Assembly: GCF_002222635.1 (NCBI RefSeq)
Contig: NZ_CP022415.1
Location: 1,240,001 to 1,304,000, forward strand
Length of the DNA stretch: 64,000 nt
Reading direction: 5' to 3'
Source of the DNA: Pseudosulfitobacter pseudonitzschiae
Lineage (GTDB): Bacteria > Pseudomonadota > Alphaproteobacteria > Rhodobacterales > Rhodobacteraceae
Below, in pieces: positions 7,164 through 16,724 of the stretch (positions are counted from its first letter, which is position 1; each line of letters starts with the position of its first letter). The position numbers and the translations under genes were made by a program. The notes beneath the pieces are model-generated. The model was not told the DNA's origin. It saw only the letters and a program-made list of their open reading frames with translations, and did not search any database.

Positions 7164-8855
7164 TCATACAATCATCGGTTCGGCGTAAGCGCCCCAGACA
7201 TCTTTCAACGCCCCGCAGATCTCGCCCAGCGTGGCCCTGGCTTTCACCAACTCTATGGTCTTCGGGAGAAGATTGACGTCATCGGACTGCGCTTGCTGAA
7301 CAAGTTCGTTCAGAAGCTGCCGGACCTGCGCGCTGTCGCGATTTTTCCGCACCGAATCGAGGCGGTCGATCTGAAGTTGCGTACAGTGTTCGTCATAGGG
7401 GTGGGTATCCACCTCGGCCGCGTCGCTCGTTTCGTCCACATAGCGATTGACCCCAACCGAAACCTTCTCTCCGCTATCGATCTTCTTGAAGGACGCATAG
7501 GCTGAGTCCGCAAGTTTCTGCTGAAACCAGCCTTCCTCCACCAGCTTAATAGCGCCGCCACGCTCGTCCACCTCAGCCAGCAGCTTCCATACCTCGTTTT
7601 CCATGTCCCGCGTGAGGCGCTCGATGAAATAGGAACCACCAAGCGGGTCGACCACCGAGGTGACATTGGTTTCGTCGCGAATGATCTGCTGCGTGCGGAT
7701 GGCCAGTTTCATCGCCTCTTCTGTCGGGATGGCAAATGCCTCGTCAAGACCGTTGGTGTGCATGCTCTGGCATCCGCCCAGCACCGCGCCGAGTGCCTGA
7801 ATGGCGGTCCGCATGAGATTGTTCTGGTGCTCAACCTTGGTCAGGCTCATCGCCGCGGTCTGCACATGGACTCGAAGGCGCATGGATTCCGGCTTCTTCG
7901 CCTTGAAACGCTCGGCCATGATTTTTGAATAGACGCGCCTCGCCGCCCGGAACTTGCAGACCTGTTCGAAAAAATCCTGATGGCTGATGAAGAAGAACGA
8001 CAGCCTGGGCGCGAAATCGTCGATATCCATGCCGGCCTCGATAACCTCTTCGCAATAGGCGATGGTAAAAGACATGATAAACGCGATTTCCTGCAAGGCG
8101 TTTCCGCCGACATCCGACAGGTGATAGCCGCTAAGGCTGATCGGGTTGATCCTTGGGGTTGCCTTGGCGCTGTACATGATCAGATCGCGCAGTAGCCGGA
8201 CGGCGGGGCGCACCGGGTAGATCCATTCCTTCTGGGCAACATATTCCTTCAACGGATCGGCCTGCAGCGTCCCGCTCAGCTTGTGCAGGTCGCAACCACG
8301 TTGTTCCGCGACGGCGATGAACATCGCATAGATCACCCAGGCCGAGGGGTTGATCGTTAACGAAACCGAGATCTTCTCGAGATCGATCTCATCGAATAGC
8401 CGGTCCACATCGTCGATCGTGTCGATCGCGACCCCGACACGCCCCACTTCACCGAGAGCCATGGGATCATCGGAATCCAGACCAAGCAGCGTGGGCAGAT
8501 CGAAATCGGTCGAGAGTCCGGTCTGACCCGTCCGGATCATATATTTGTAGCGCTGGTTCGTTGCTTCGGGATTGCCGAAACCCGCAACCTGCCGGATTGT
8601 CCAGGGACGTGCTCGATACATGCTGGGATAGGCGCCGCGTGTGAACGGGTAAGCGCCCGGAAACCCCAACTCGTCCGCGGGAATGTCCGCGACGTCGGCG
8701 GCGGTGTAGATCCGTTTCAGGGGAAGGCCGCATTCCGTCTCGTATACGGGTCTTGCCTCGGGCCTGTTCTCGATCGCGGCCGCCAACTCGTTCGCTTCCC
8801 ACTTTGCCTGTTTTTCGCGGATGTCGTCGATTGCTTGCTGTGAAAACAGTTTCAT
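7164..8855 (-). CDS. hcmA: Coenzyme B12-dependent acyl-CoA mutase, large subunit (2-hydroxyisobutyryl-CoA mutase HcmA type)
   Basis: A 563-residue catalytic barrel subunit without its own B12 domain. HcmA of the 2-hydroxyisobutyryl-CoA mutase group has about 562 residues; methylmalonyl-CoA mutase large chains are longer and fused to the cobalamin domain. The CoA-channel signature SMYRARPWTIRQVAGFG spans residues 78-94. Residue 90 is Val where HcmA has Ile and methylmalonyl-CoA mutase has Tyr. Asp117 in LSTDFDLPTLLG matches the HcmA-specific Asp117. The start at 8855 overlaps the upstream gene as ATGA. The HCM/isobutyryl-CoA side of the family is well supported. The exact substrate (2-hydroxyisobutyryl-, 3-hydroxybutyryl- or another branched acyl-CoA) is not settled. 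Confidence 0.82.
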   Translation of the reverse strand: MKLFSQQAIDDIREKQAKWEANELAAAIENRPEARPVYETECGLPLKRIYTAADVADIPADELGFPGAYPFTRGAYPSMYRARPWTIRQVAGFGNPEATNQRYKYMIRTGQTGLSTDFDLPTLLGLDSDDPMALGEVGRVGVAIDTIDDVDRLFDEIDLEKISVSLTINPSAWVIYAMFIAVAEQRGCDLHKLSGTLQADPLKEYVAQKEWIYPVRPAVRLLRDLIMYSAKATPRINPISLSGYHLSDVGGNALQEIAFIMSFTIAYCEEVIEAGMDIDDFAPRLSFFFISHQDFFEQVCKFRAARRVYSKIMAERFKAKKPESMRLRVHVQTAAMSLTKVEHQNNLMRTAIQALGAVLGGCQSMHTNGLDEAFAIPTEEAMKLAIRTQQIIRDETNVTSVVDPLGGSYFIERLTRDMENEVWKLLAEVDERGGAIKLVEEGWFQQKLADSAYASFKKIDSGEKVSVGVNRYVDETSDAAEVDTHPYDEHCTQLQIDRLDSVRKNRDSAQVRQLLNELVQQAQSDDVNLLPKTIELVKARATLGEICGALKDVWGAYAEPMIV

Positions 8856-9853
8856 GTCTCTGGCTCCCTGTCTTTCCATTCCAGTAGCGCGTATGCGGCG
8901 CAGGACGGGTCCATCTCCCGATCCACCACGGCCCGGATGTGGTTTTCGAGCGTGTCGCTCGTCTGATTGAATTTTTGCTGAAACAGATGTTTCGCAGTGC
9001 CCAAAATCCGCGTTTCGGCGATGGCACGCAGGCGCCCGGACAATTCGCCGCTTTCGCTCAGATGAGTCCTGTGCCGGCCTATCGCGTCCTTCAAGTCGCC
9101 AATGCGCTCGCCCGAAACCGAACTGACCGGAATGACTGGGGGATGCCAAACCGGGTTTCTTCCGGATGGTCCCATGGCCAGCATGCCGTTCAGGGCGGAA
9201 ACTAGCGCAGCCGCATCGGGCCTGTCGCATTTGCTGACGACGTGGATATCCGCGATTTCCAGGATACCAGCCTTGATCGCCTGTATGTCGTCGCCAAGCC
9301 CGGGGGCGGAGAGAACCACGGTCGTGTGGGCCGCGGTCGCGATCTCCACCTCGTCCTGGCCGACGCCGACGGTTTCGATGATGACCGGCGAGTATCCCGC
9401 GGCGTCGAGAATATCGACTGCCTGAAGGGTCGACCGGGTGAGACCGCCGAGATGCCCCCGCGTCGCCATGCTGCGCACGAAGGCCTGGCTGACGGTGGCC
9501 GCCTCGCTCATGCGCACCCGGTCGCCCAGAATGGCCCCGCCCGAAAACGGACTGCTCGGGTCGATGGCGATAACCCCGACCTTGTGTCCGTCCGAAGCCA
9601 AGGCCCTGATCAGGGCAGAGACAAGTGTGGATTTTCCTCCGCCAGGCACGCCGGTGATGCCCACGATATGCGCGTTGCCGGTATGTGTGTAGATTTCCGA
9701 CAGGGCCCCGGCGGCCTCCGGATATCCGGCCTCGGCTCGCGTGATCATCCGGGAAATCGCCGGAACGCTGCCGGCAAGGATGTCGGGCACAAACTCACGC
9801 GAGGGCCTGTAGGCCGCGCGTCCTGCCGGTCTGGTAGACGAAAATACGCTCAT
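8852..9853 (-). CDS. MeaB/ArgK-family G-protein chaperone of the B12 mutase
   Basis: A 333-residue P-loop GTPase of the MeaB family (MeaH-like), which protects and reloads adenosylcobalamin mutases. The Walker A motif GVPGGGKST is at residues 68-76; most relatives have Ala where the second Gly of GGG stands. Switch and base-recognition segments GVGQDEVEI and SKCDRPDA are present, the latter with Ser in place of the usual Asn of NKxD. It overlaps both neighbours by four bases (ATGA) and sits between the small and large mutase genes. Dedicated chaperones encoded beside HCM- and ICM-type mutases are established. Partnership with this mutase is inferred from the gene order. Confidence 0.93.
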   Translation of the reverse strand: MSVFSSTRPAGRAAYRPSREFVPDILAGSVPAISRMITRAEAGYPEAAGALSEIYTHTGNAHIVGITGVPGGGKSTLVSALIRALASDGHKVGVIAIDPSSPFSGGAILGDRVRMSEAATVSQAFVRSMATRGHLGGLTRSTLQAVDILDAAGYSPVIIETVGVGQDEVEIATAAHTTVVLSAPGLGDDIQAIKAGILEIADIHVVSKCDRPDAAALVSALNGMLAMGPSGRNPVWHPPVIPVSSVSGERIGDLKDAIGRHRTHLSESGELSGRLRAIAETRILGTAKHLFQQKFNQTSDTLENHIRAVVDREMDPSCAAYALLEWKDREPET

Positions 9854-10302
9854 ATACGGCCACGGGCGGCAACCAGATTCCTGATCGTCGTAACGATCAA
9901 ATCGGCCCGTGCCTCCTGCGGAACGATTGCGTCGACGCCGCTGTCCCGAAGGGCGGTATAGTCCTGCTTGGGGATGACCCCGCCCGCTACCACGAAAATG
10001 TGCTCGGCCTTCTGTTCAAGAAGACAACGGCCCAATTCCCCGAACAGCGGAACGTGAGAGCCTGACAGAAGGCTGACGCCGATGACGTCCACGCCTTCCT
10101 GTATGGCGGCGCTGGCGACCTCATCCGCCGACTTGTAGAGGCCGGTATAGACAACCTCCATGCCCGCATCCCTCAGTATCCGTGCGACCACCTTGGCACC
10201 GCGGTCGTGCCCATCAAGGCCAAGCTTGGCGACAAGCACCCGGATGGTGCAGGGTGCGCCTGCTTCGGTGCTATCACTGTTGTCCATCGCTTGATCTGTC
10301 AT
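9850..10302 (-). CDS. hcmB: Cobalamin-binding small subunit of acyl-CoA mutase (HcmB type)
   Basis: A 150-residue B12-binding domain protein. LVAKLGLDGHDRGAKVVA carries the DxHxxG motif, with His32 as the lower axial cobalt ligand. VIGVSLLSGSH and VVAGGVIP, which cradle the nucleotide tail, follow. Small subunits of this class run about 130-150 residues, so it fits as partner of the large subunit at 7164. The start is set at 10302 because GGAGGAG lies 6 bases upstream. An ATG ten codons earlier overlaps the dgdA stop but has no such site. The stop overlaps the MeaB-type gene by four bases. It could also serve a second mutase elsewhere, but the operon argues against that. Confidence 0.88.
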   Translation of the reverse strand: MTDQAMDNSDSTEAGAPCTIRVLVAKLGLDGHDRGAKVVARILRDAGMEVVYTGLYKSADEVASAAIQEGVDVIGVSLLSGSHVPLFGELGRCLLEQKAEHIFVVAGGVIPKQDYTALRDSGVDAIVPQEARADLIVTTIRNLVAARGRI

Positions 10303-10328
10303 GTGCGTCTCCTCCATATGGGCGCCTG

Positions 10329-11762
<1,434 letters not shown>

Positions 11763-12620
11763 ATGCCGACACTTCTTGATCTCAGGCTGCTGGCGACATT
11801 CGTCCGTGCGGCCCACTCCGGAACCCTGAGTGCGACGGCAGTTCAGGTCGGACGCACGCAATCGACGGTCACCATGCAGATACAGCGGCTTGAGGACGCC
11901 CTGGGCCAAAGCCTGTTTCACAGAAGTGGCAGCGGGGTCCGCCTTACCGGCAGTGGCGAGCGCTTCCTGGTGTATGCCGAGCGCATTCTCAGGCTTCACG
12001 ACGAGGCTATTTCGACGCTCTCGGACAAGGGACTGCACGGCTCGATAATCTTCGGATGTCCTGAAGACTATCTGATCGCATTCTTTCCAAAGGTCCTGAA
12101 AAGTTTCGGCACCCTGTATCCCGACGTCGAGATCAAGGTCGTCTCGGCGCCGACGGTTGAATTACACGCGCTTTTGCATGCGCGCCGGATCGATCTGGCG
12201 CTTGTTTCCACCCCCGACGCGGACAGCACGCAAAACGCAGTTCGGACCGAACCGCTGGTGTGGGTAGGCAGCAAACCGACGCTGGAGCTTCACGGTTTCG
12301 GTGACACGGTTCCGATGGCCCTTCCGGCATCGAATGCCATGGACCACAGGGCTGCCTGCGATGCGATGGCCCGGGCCAAATTGCAGTACAAGATAACATT
12401 TGCGAGCAACAGCCTTGCCGGATTGATAACCGTCGCGCGCTCGGGGCTGGCTATAAGCGTCATGACTCAGGAAGCCGTCCCGCCGGACCTGTTCATACTC
12501 AATGCGCCCCTGCCTCAACTTCCCAGGCTTGGCGTCATAATCTCCTTCGCTGAATCCAAGAGATCGCCAGCCGTCGACGCATTCGCCGCCCACATTCGAA
12601 ACCTTCTTCCTTTCCTCTAG
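11763..12620 (+). CDS. dgdR: LysR-family regulator (DgdR-like)
   Basis: A 285-residue LysR protein. The N-terminal winged helix-turn-helix at residues 1-62 reads LRLLATFVRAAHSGTLSATA then QSTVTMQIQRLEDALGQSLF. The type-2 periplasmic-binding-like effector domain extends to the end. Being divergent from dgdA reproduces the arrangement in B. cepacia, where DgdR represses dgdA and is relieved by 2-methylalanine. Here the target would be the whole six-gene operon, decarboxylase and mutase route together. A weak GGA precedes the ATG. The LysR family is certain. The DgdR name rests on gene order and partner and is held with moderate confidence. Confidence 0.8.
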   Translation: MPTLLDLRLLATFVRAAHSGTLSATAVQVGRTQSTVTMQIQRLEDALGQSLFHRSGSGVRLTGSGERFLVYAERILRLHDEAISTLSDKGLHGSIIFGCPEDYLIAFFPKVLKSFGTLYPDVEIKVVSAPTVELHALLHARRIDLALVSTPDADSTQNAVRTEPLVWVGSKPTLELHGFGDTVPMALPASNAMDHRAACDAMARAKLQYKITFASNSLAGLITVARSGLAISVMTQEAVPPDLFILNAPLPQLPRLGVIISFAESKRSPAVDAFAAHIRNLLPFL

Positions 12621-12764
12621 TCACCTGAATCGGCTCGGATCAAACTTGCGGCAGTAAGGAGAAGAACCGGCTTTGATGAACCGGTGAATATCCGGTCTTT
12701 GCCATTCAGCCCGACCGGCTTGCGCTTGCGGTGAATTTATACTTTCCGCCCCTGAACCAAATTA

Positions 12765-13200
12765 CTAAACGGCGGCGTTTCGTTGCATGAAAGGGTGTGT
12801 CTCGGAGCGACCTATCTCATTGAAACCATGCCGTAGATAAAGCGAGCCGACAGGGTTCCAGTGCAAATACTCCAATCTAACTGGTAGCCTCAGGCCATCG
12901 GCGACCGTGAGGCAGTGCGCGAGAATTGCAGAACCTGTTCTCCGACCTTGATACATGGGAAACAGGTAAAACTCTCCAAATCGAATGTGATCTGTCTGCC
13001 TTTGAAACGACAGTGTTCCCAATCTCTGCCCCACGGTGCCGACGCAATGCACCGAGCCGGTTGCGAAGCCGGAGCGGCCATTGGTGACCTACAAGGACGC
13101 CGAGCGCGGGGCAGTGATCGATCGTCTGCTCGAAGATCGTGCGGCTGTGGCCAAAATCCTGACCCGAAACGCGAGGGGCCACGATGACACAGATCAAACA
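12765..13200 (-). pseudogene. GNAT-family N-acetyltransferase, frameshifted
   Basis: The C-terminal two thirds of a GNAT acetyltransferase is readable: LGTLSFQRQTDHIRFGEFYL, the acetyl-CoA loop MYQGRRTGSAI, then RLEYLHWNPVGSLYLRHGF. Upstream the frame runs into a TAG at about 13089-13091. The preceding part of the fold, TIFEQTIDHCPALGVLVGHQ, continues in another frame. At least one frameshift near 13085 therefore separates them, and no proper start can be placed. The rest of the stretch 12621-13306 shows no other convincing gene; a short rightward frame at 13183-13293 has no recognisable match. A decayed passenger gene on the island is the simplest view. Confidence 0.65.
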
Positions 13201-13306
13201 CGGCCAGTTCACATTCGCCCTTGGCTGGAGTGGCATCATCCACCGCCAGCGTCTGCGCAAGTTTGATCCCGTCGCAGATATAGAGGCGTGGTGAAGCGGA
13301 TAGCCA

Positions 13307-14110
13307 TCAACTTTTGAATGCCGCCCAGTCCGAAGGCAGTGTATAATCTTCGCGGTCGGGTACGTTGGGCTTATCTAACGGATGCGGCAAGTTGGTTTGC
13401 AGTTGCGCGTTCTTGACGAAATCATGTCTGAGCAGGGTTAGCTCAAGAACCGGCGGTACGTTGACGCCAGCAGCCGTGACAAGTGGTGCGCAGTTATTCA
13501 CATGAGTGTGGACGACAGTGTAATGACGTAGCAATTTGTCCATCATCGCTTCGTATTCTGCAAGTTTACCTGCACGAAACACGCGTCCCATATTGTGCAG
13601 TTCAAGCACGACGATGCGAAATCGAGACAATGTGGTGTCGCTGACCGTTGGCAAGGTCGTAAATTCGGCCCCTTCGATGTCCATTTGCAATATCATATCA
13701 CCGCTCTTCGGAGCGTAGCGCGCGACCCAGTCATCAAGCGTAATGAATTCGCCATCTGTTTCGGGACCGATGAATAATTTGTCGAATGTGGCAAGCGGGT
13801 GGTCTTCCACCAATCCCTCAACCGAGGCATCGGCCATAAAAGATGGAACGCCTCGGTTCATCATATCCATGTCAAAATCCATCGAGTCGCTGACGCCTGG
13901 AGAGAAGCAGGCCACCAGACCGTCCAACACGTCGGGAACCAGATAACCCCCGTCGCCTGCACCGCCGATGCGAACCAAGGGCACATCGGTTTTGTACGGC
14001 ATCAGTTTGAAGAGAAAGGATTTGATCCGGGTCTTGGAAAGTCCGGGCTGCAGGTAATACGCGAGGCTAGCTTTGAGATTGCGACGACGGCGTTTGTAGG
14101 TATCGGACAA
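13307..14110 (-). CDS. FkbM-family (Methyltransf_21) methyltransferase
   Basis: A 267-residue protein of the FkbM-like SAM-dependent methyltransferase group. Visible landmarks are VRIGGAGDGGYLVPD around residue 46, the acidic strand SFMADASVEG, MILQMDIEGAEFTTL around residue 140 (the family's typical DIEGxE block), and VVLELHNMG. The start is a TTG at 14110 with AGGAG 8 bases upstream; an in-frame stop shortly before excludes a longer protein. Such enzymes often methylate sugars of glycolipids, capsules or secondary metabolites. The nearest genes are a broken acetyltransferase and, divergently, a sulfotransferase-like gene, which suggests cell-surface decoration cargo. No substrate can be named. 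Confidence 0.8.
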   Translation of the reverse strand: MSDTYKRRRRNLKASLAYYLQPGLSKTRIKSFLFKLMPYKTDVPLVRIGGAGDGGYLVPDVLDGLVACFSPGVSDSMDFDMDMMNRGVPSFMADASVEGLVEDHPLATFDKLFIGPETDGEFITLDDWVARYAPKSGDMILQMDIEGAEFTTLPTVSDTTLSRFRIVVLELHNMGRVFRAGKLAEYEAMMDKLLRHYTVVHTHVNNCAPLVTAAGVNVPPVLELTLLRHDFVKNAQLQTNLPHPLDKPNVPDREDYTLPSDWAAFKS

Positions 14111-14348
14111 ACTGGAGGCTCCTGGCTGGTGTAATCAAAGTGCCACACCATTGCCCGGCAGCGGTTTCGAAAGCAACAACCAAGAGGTTGGAATGCCATC
14201 GACTTGCAGCAAAGCCTTGGCGTTGAAAAGGGATTAAGGGTATGCGGCATTTCTCGATGTTTGATGGGGGACTGTTCTCTGGATCACTGTTGTCCTGGGG
14301 TGTAAGGCGGGTCAAGAACCCTGTGCCATAGGTTGGCGCGAGTATAGC

Positions 14349-15047
14349 ATGCAGAGCAATTGGAGAGTTAATTTGTTCTATCCTCGATCTTGGCACATCG
14401 TGTCTTATCCTAGAAGCGGCAACCATCTGGTCAGAGCAATAATCGAGGCTCACTCCAACAGGCCAACGGAAGGCTGTGTTGGGGCGACGCGGGATAAGCC
14501 CATATACAAGAATGCATCGAACGCTTCAGGCGTGATAGAAATAAAATCCTCTGAACCAATAGGGTATAAATCACACTCCTTGCACGAGATTCACGAAAGA
14601 AGTCGAACGGCTGGTGATGAAGAGTTGGGTATGGTGCTGATCACCCGCTCCCCTGCAGCGGCCATTTCTTCACATGTGGCACGCATCCTGACCAATAAAC
14701 GGAAGTATCCTTGGTTAACGAAGCGCAGCAAGATGCGCGTGGTTCAAGACGAGATAGATAAGTATCTTTCCCTTGTTTTCCGATACGTTGCTCACAGCGA
14801 GAATTCTAAGATTCATGCCAGATATGAAGACCTTATCTCGAAAGAAGAGCGGGAACATACAGTCAACAGCATCACGGCTCGGCTGGCTATTTCTTCAGAG
14901 CTTCAAGATCTGGATGCTGTTTTTAGTTTGGCAAAAGACAGTCAAAGGTCCATCGGAAACCGAGGTGCGGAGTTAAAGCAAGAAATAGCAGAAAGAGTGC
15001 AGGAGCGTCTAAGTTATGACGACGTTGAACGGTACTTGAAGGAGTAG
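14349..15047 (+). CDS. Sulfotransferase-like P-loop protein, AT-rich
   Basis: A 232-residue protein with features of PAPS-dependent sulfotransferases. The 5'-phosphosulfate loop SYPRSGNHLVRAIIE is at residues 19-33. The 3'-phosphate segment LITRSPAAAISSH lies near residue 95, and ARYEDLI stands near residue 155 where the family often has a YEDL block. Base composition is clearly richer in A and T than its neighbours, with many AAA, AGA and ATA codons, which points to a separate origin. No clear ribosome-binding site precedes the ATG, so the start is uncertain. A GC hairpin with a T-run, 40 bases after the stop, ends the transcript. The acceptor is unknown. Confidence 0.72.
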   Translation: MQSNWRVNLFYPRSWHIVSYPRSGNHLVRAIIEAHSNRPTEGCVGATRDKPIYKNASNASGVIEIKSSEPIGYKSHSLHEIHERSRTAGDEELGMVLITRSPAAAISSHVARILTNKRKYPWLTKRSKMRVVQDEIDKYLSLVFRYVAHSENSKIHARYEDLISKEEREHTVNSITARLAISSELQDLDAVFSLAKDSQRSIGNRGAELKQEIAERVQERLSYDDVERYLKE

Positions 15048-15086
15048 ATATTCTGCCATCGAACCGCAGCCGCATCTCAATCCATG

Positions 15087-15115
15087 CCCGACCGTTCACG
15101 CGGTCGGGCTTTTTT
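15087..15115 (+). terminator. Rho-independent terminator after the sulfotransferase-like gene (cassette copy 1)
   Basis: Perfect 8-bp stem CCCGACCG/CGGTCGGG with a 6-base loop, followed by C and six T. It opens the first copy of a module repeated at 16400. Confidence 0.85.
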
Positions 15116-15121
15116 ACGTTC

Positions 15122-15155
15122 GTGACATTGCTCTTCGCGTATTCTATTTATGTTC
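15122..15155 (+). promoter_or_regulatory. Promoter with near-consensus LexA box (cassette copy 1)
   Basis: GTGACA (15122-15127), 17 bases, then TATTTA (15145-15150). An ATTC-N7-GTTC element at 15141-15155 covers the -10. It differs by one base from GTTC-N7-GTTC, the alphaproteobacterial LexA site. The whole unit repeats the promoter at 16433-16466. Confidence 0.55.
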
Positions 15156-15175
15156 CGTTTTACTGGAGGAACGGA

Positions 15176-15241
15176 ATGTGCATTTCAGATATGTGTTCAA
15201 TACACATTATACTGCACCGATCGGATGAAATAACGCGCTGA
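15176..15241 (+). pseudogene. 21-codon reading frame, probable remnant of the zinc-ribbon gene 5' end
   Basis: A short frame with GGAGG 7-8 bases before its ATG reads MCISDMCSIHIILHRSDEIT. The pattern M-x-I-x-D-M-x3-H-x2-L matches the start of the zinc-ribbon protein encoded at 16487, which follows the second copy of the same terminator-promoter cassette. The frame stops after 21 residues without any Cys pair. It is best read as the broken duplicate of that gene's start, or alternatively as a tiny LexA-controlled leader. The following sequence to 15321 belongs to the leader of the next gene. Confidence 0.45.
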
Positions 15242-15321
15242 AAACAAATATTTCTGACCGTGCGAAAAAGTACGGAATTAACGAACTGCGAATGAAATTT
15301 ATTACTTTTGGGGAGCATAGC

Positions 15322-16281
15322 ATGGCACAAATCCTGAAACGCTTGACAATAACCTTGGGTATTGGAGTTGTCGCTCCCGTGGCCCACGCCCAGGACGCCA
15401 TGCAGGATCCGCTCTTTGGCGCACAGGTATTTCAGCTTAACCTGGGCATTGCGGCTCCTGCCAACTCATTGCAAGAGACCCTCACATATCCGAATGGCGG
15501 CGGCGCAACTATTCTGACGACCGGTTCACTGGATTTCGGAACCGGCGGCCGCGCAGAGATCAGCTACAGCCGTCCTTGGGGAGATGCGTCACGCTTTTAC
15601 GTTGAACTGGCAGGGATGCGCGCAATCGGTGAGGAAACGATCCTGATCGTTGGGCCAGCTGCAACGTTCCCAGGGTCTTATGACGATGGGTACCAACTGC
15701 CAACCGGATATTCAGTTGCCACCGACGTCAAAACGGAAATGGCTTTTCTCAAGGCCGGGCGCGAGTGGGCTATGAACGACACTTGGCGCGCAAGTGCGGG
15801 AGTACAGGTCGGGCAGGTGTCTCAAGAGTTTCAGGCAGAATCGTTTGACACTGCACTTGTATCCAGCAGAACGTTGACCGCTACAGGGTCCAACCAGCTG
15901 TTCGGTGTCCAGGGCGGACTTAGTCATTATGTGCCGTTGAACGAAAAGACGGCGCTGCGCTCAACGATGACCTTGGGGGTTATGACAAACTCCTACGACT
16001 ATGCCTATCGCAACATCGAGACCACCGGTGGGGCGACGGAGCAGGCTGCCGATGCCTCTGGAAACAGCACCGCGTTTTCCGCGGGCGTTTCGGTCGCTCT
16101 GGAGCACCAAATGACGACAAACGGATATCTCTCGTTCAAGGTTGGCGTGGGCGGCTTGTTTAACGTCGTCAATGCGGCGGATACGTTTTTGGATCCTGCT
16201 GGCACTGCCTCGACTGCAAAGATTGACCACGACAGTATCGTGTCGAGCTACGTCACTGTCGGATACGTCTTCCGTTTCTGA
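15322..16281 (+). CDS. Outer-membrane beta-barrel protein of unknown function
   Basis: A 319-residue exported protein. The start at 15322 has GGGGAG 7 bases upstream and begins a signal peptide, MAQILKRLTITLGIGVVAPV, cleaved after the AHA near residue 24. The mature chain alternates polar and hydrophobic residues in strands rich in Gly, Thr, Tyr and Ser. It ends in YVTVGYVFRF, the aromatic C-terminal strand with final Phe that the BAM machinery recognises. There are no Cys residues and no visible enzyme motif. It lies between the two copies of the LexA-box cassette, so it may be read from the first promoter. An adhesin- or porin-like autonomous barrel is likely; its role is not known. Confidence 0.75.
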   Translation: MAQILKRLTITLGIGVVAPVAHAQDAMQDPLFGAQVFQLNLGIAAPANSLQETLTYPNGGGATILTTGSLDFGTGGRAEISYSRPWGDASRFYVELAGMRAIGEETILIVGPAATFPGSYDDGYQLPTGYSVATDVKTEMAFLKAGREWAMNDTWRASAGVQVGQVSQEFQAESFDTALVSSRTLTATGSNQLFGVQGGLSHYVPLNEKTALRSTMTLGVMTNSYDYAYRNIETTGGATEQAADASGNSTAFSAGVSVALEHQMTTNGYLSFKVGVGGLFNVVNAADTFLDPAGTASTAKIDHDSIVSSYVTVGYVFRF

Positions 16282-16399
16282 TGTTTTTGCGGCGCTGGTC
16301 ACAGGACCTGGCATGATCGCTATCGGCACGATGCTTGACATCGTTCAACGCCTACCTGTAGGCCTCTATCTGTTGCCTATGTTTCAAACTCCCCTGTAG

Positions 16400-16426
16400 C
16401 CCGACCGTTCATGCGGTCGGGTTTTT
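16400..16426 (+). terminator. Rho-independent terminator after the barrel gene (cassette copy 2)
   Basis: 8-bp stem CCCGACCG/CGGTCGGG with a 6-base loop and five T. It is almost identical to the terminator at 15087-15115. Confidence 0.85.
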
Positions 16427-16432
16427 ACGTTC

Positions 16433-16466
16433 GTGACATTGCCCCACGCGTGTTCTATTTATGTTC
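16433..16466 (+). promoter_or_regulatory. Promoter with perfect LexA (SOS) box (cassette copy 2)
   Basis: GTGACA (16433-16438), 17 bases, TATTTA (16456-16461). A perfect GTTC-N7-GTTC at 16452-16466 lies right on the -10. This is the established LexA recognition pattern in Alphaproteobacteria. The downstream ATG is at 16487 with an AACGGAGG site. Confidence 0.75.
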
Positions 16467-16486
16467 CGTTTTTAACGGAGGCGCAA

Positions 16487-16705
16487 ATGGTCATAGCGGA
16501 TATGCACGACCATCACGATCTGATCCTCTACTGCACGAACATACGGTGCCATTGGAGAGTGCAGTTCACGCGGGATGAAGCGATCGAGCGGTTTGGATCT
16601 GACCTTCCTGCGGACACGCTCCGCAAACGTGCCAAGTGTATCAAGTGCGGCAACGTGGGGGCGGCAACATATATTCAGTATAAGGGGAAGACGGGGATGT
16701 TGTAG
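16487..16705 (+). CDS. Small zinc-ribbon protein, LexA-box controlled
   Basis: A 72-residue protein with two cysteine pairs, YCTNIRCHW (residues 18-22, CxxxxC spacing) and AKCIKCGN near residue 52, making a likely treble-clef or zinc-ribbon site. The start at 16487 is preceded by AACGGAGG 6 bases away. A longer in-frame start at 16433 would place the promoter and LexA box inside the gene and is rejected. The histidine-rich beginning, MVIADMHDHHDL, is shared in part with the broken frame at 15176. Its function is unknown. A LexA box at the promoter suggests expression during the DNA-damage response, and it lies close to an SRAP gene. Confidence 0.72.
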   Translation: MVIADMHDHHDLILYCTNIRCHWRVQFTRDEAIERFGSDLPADTLRKRAKCIKCGNVGAATYIQYKGKTGML

Positions 16706-16724
16706 GGCGGAATTGGGGTAGATC

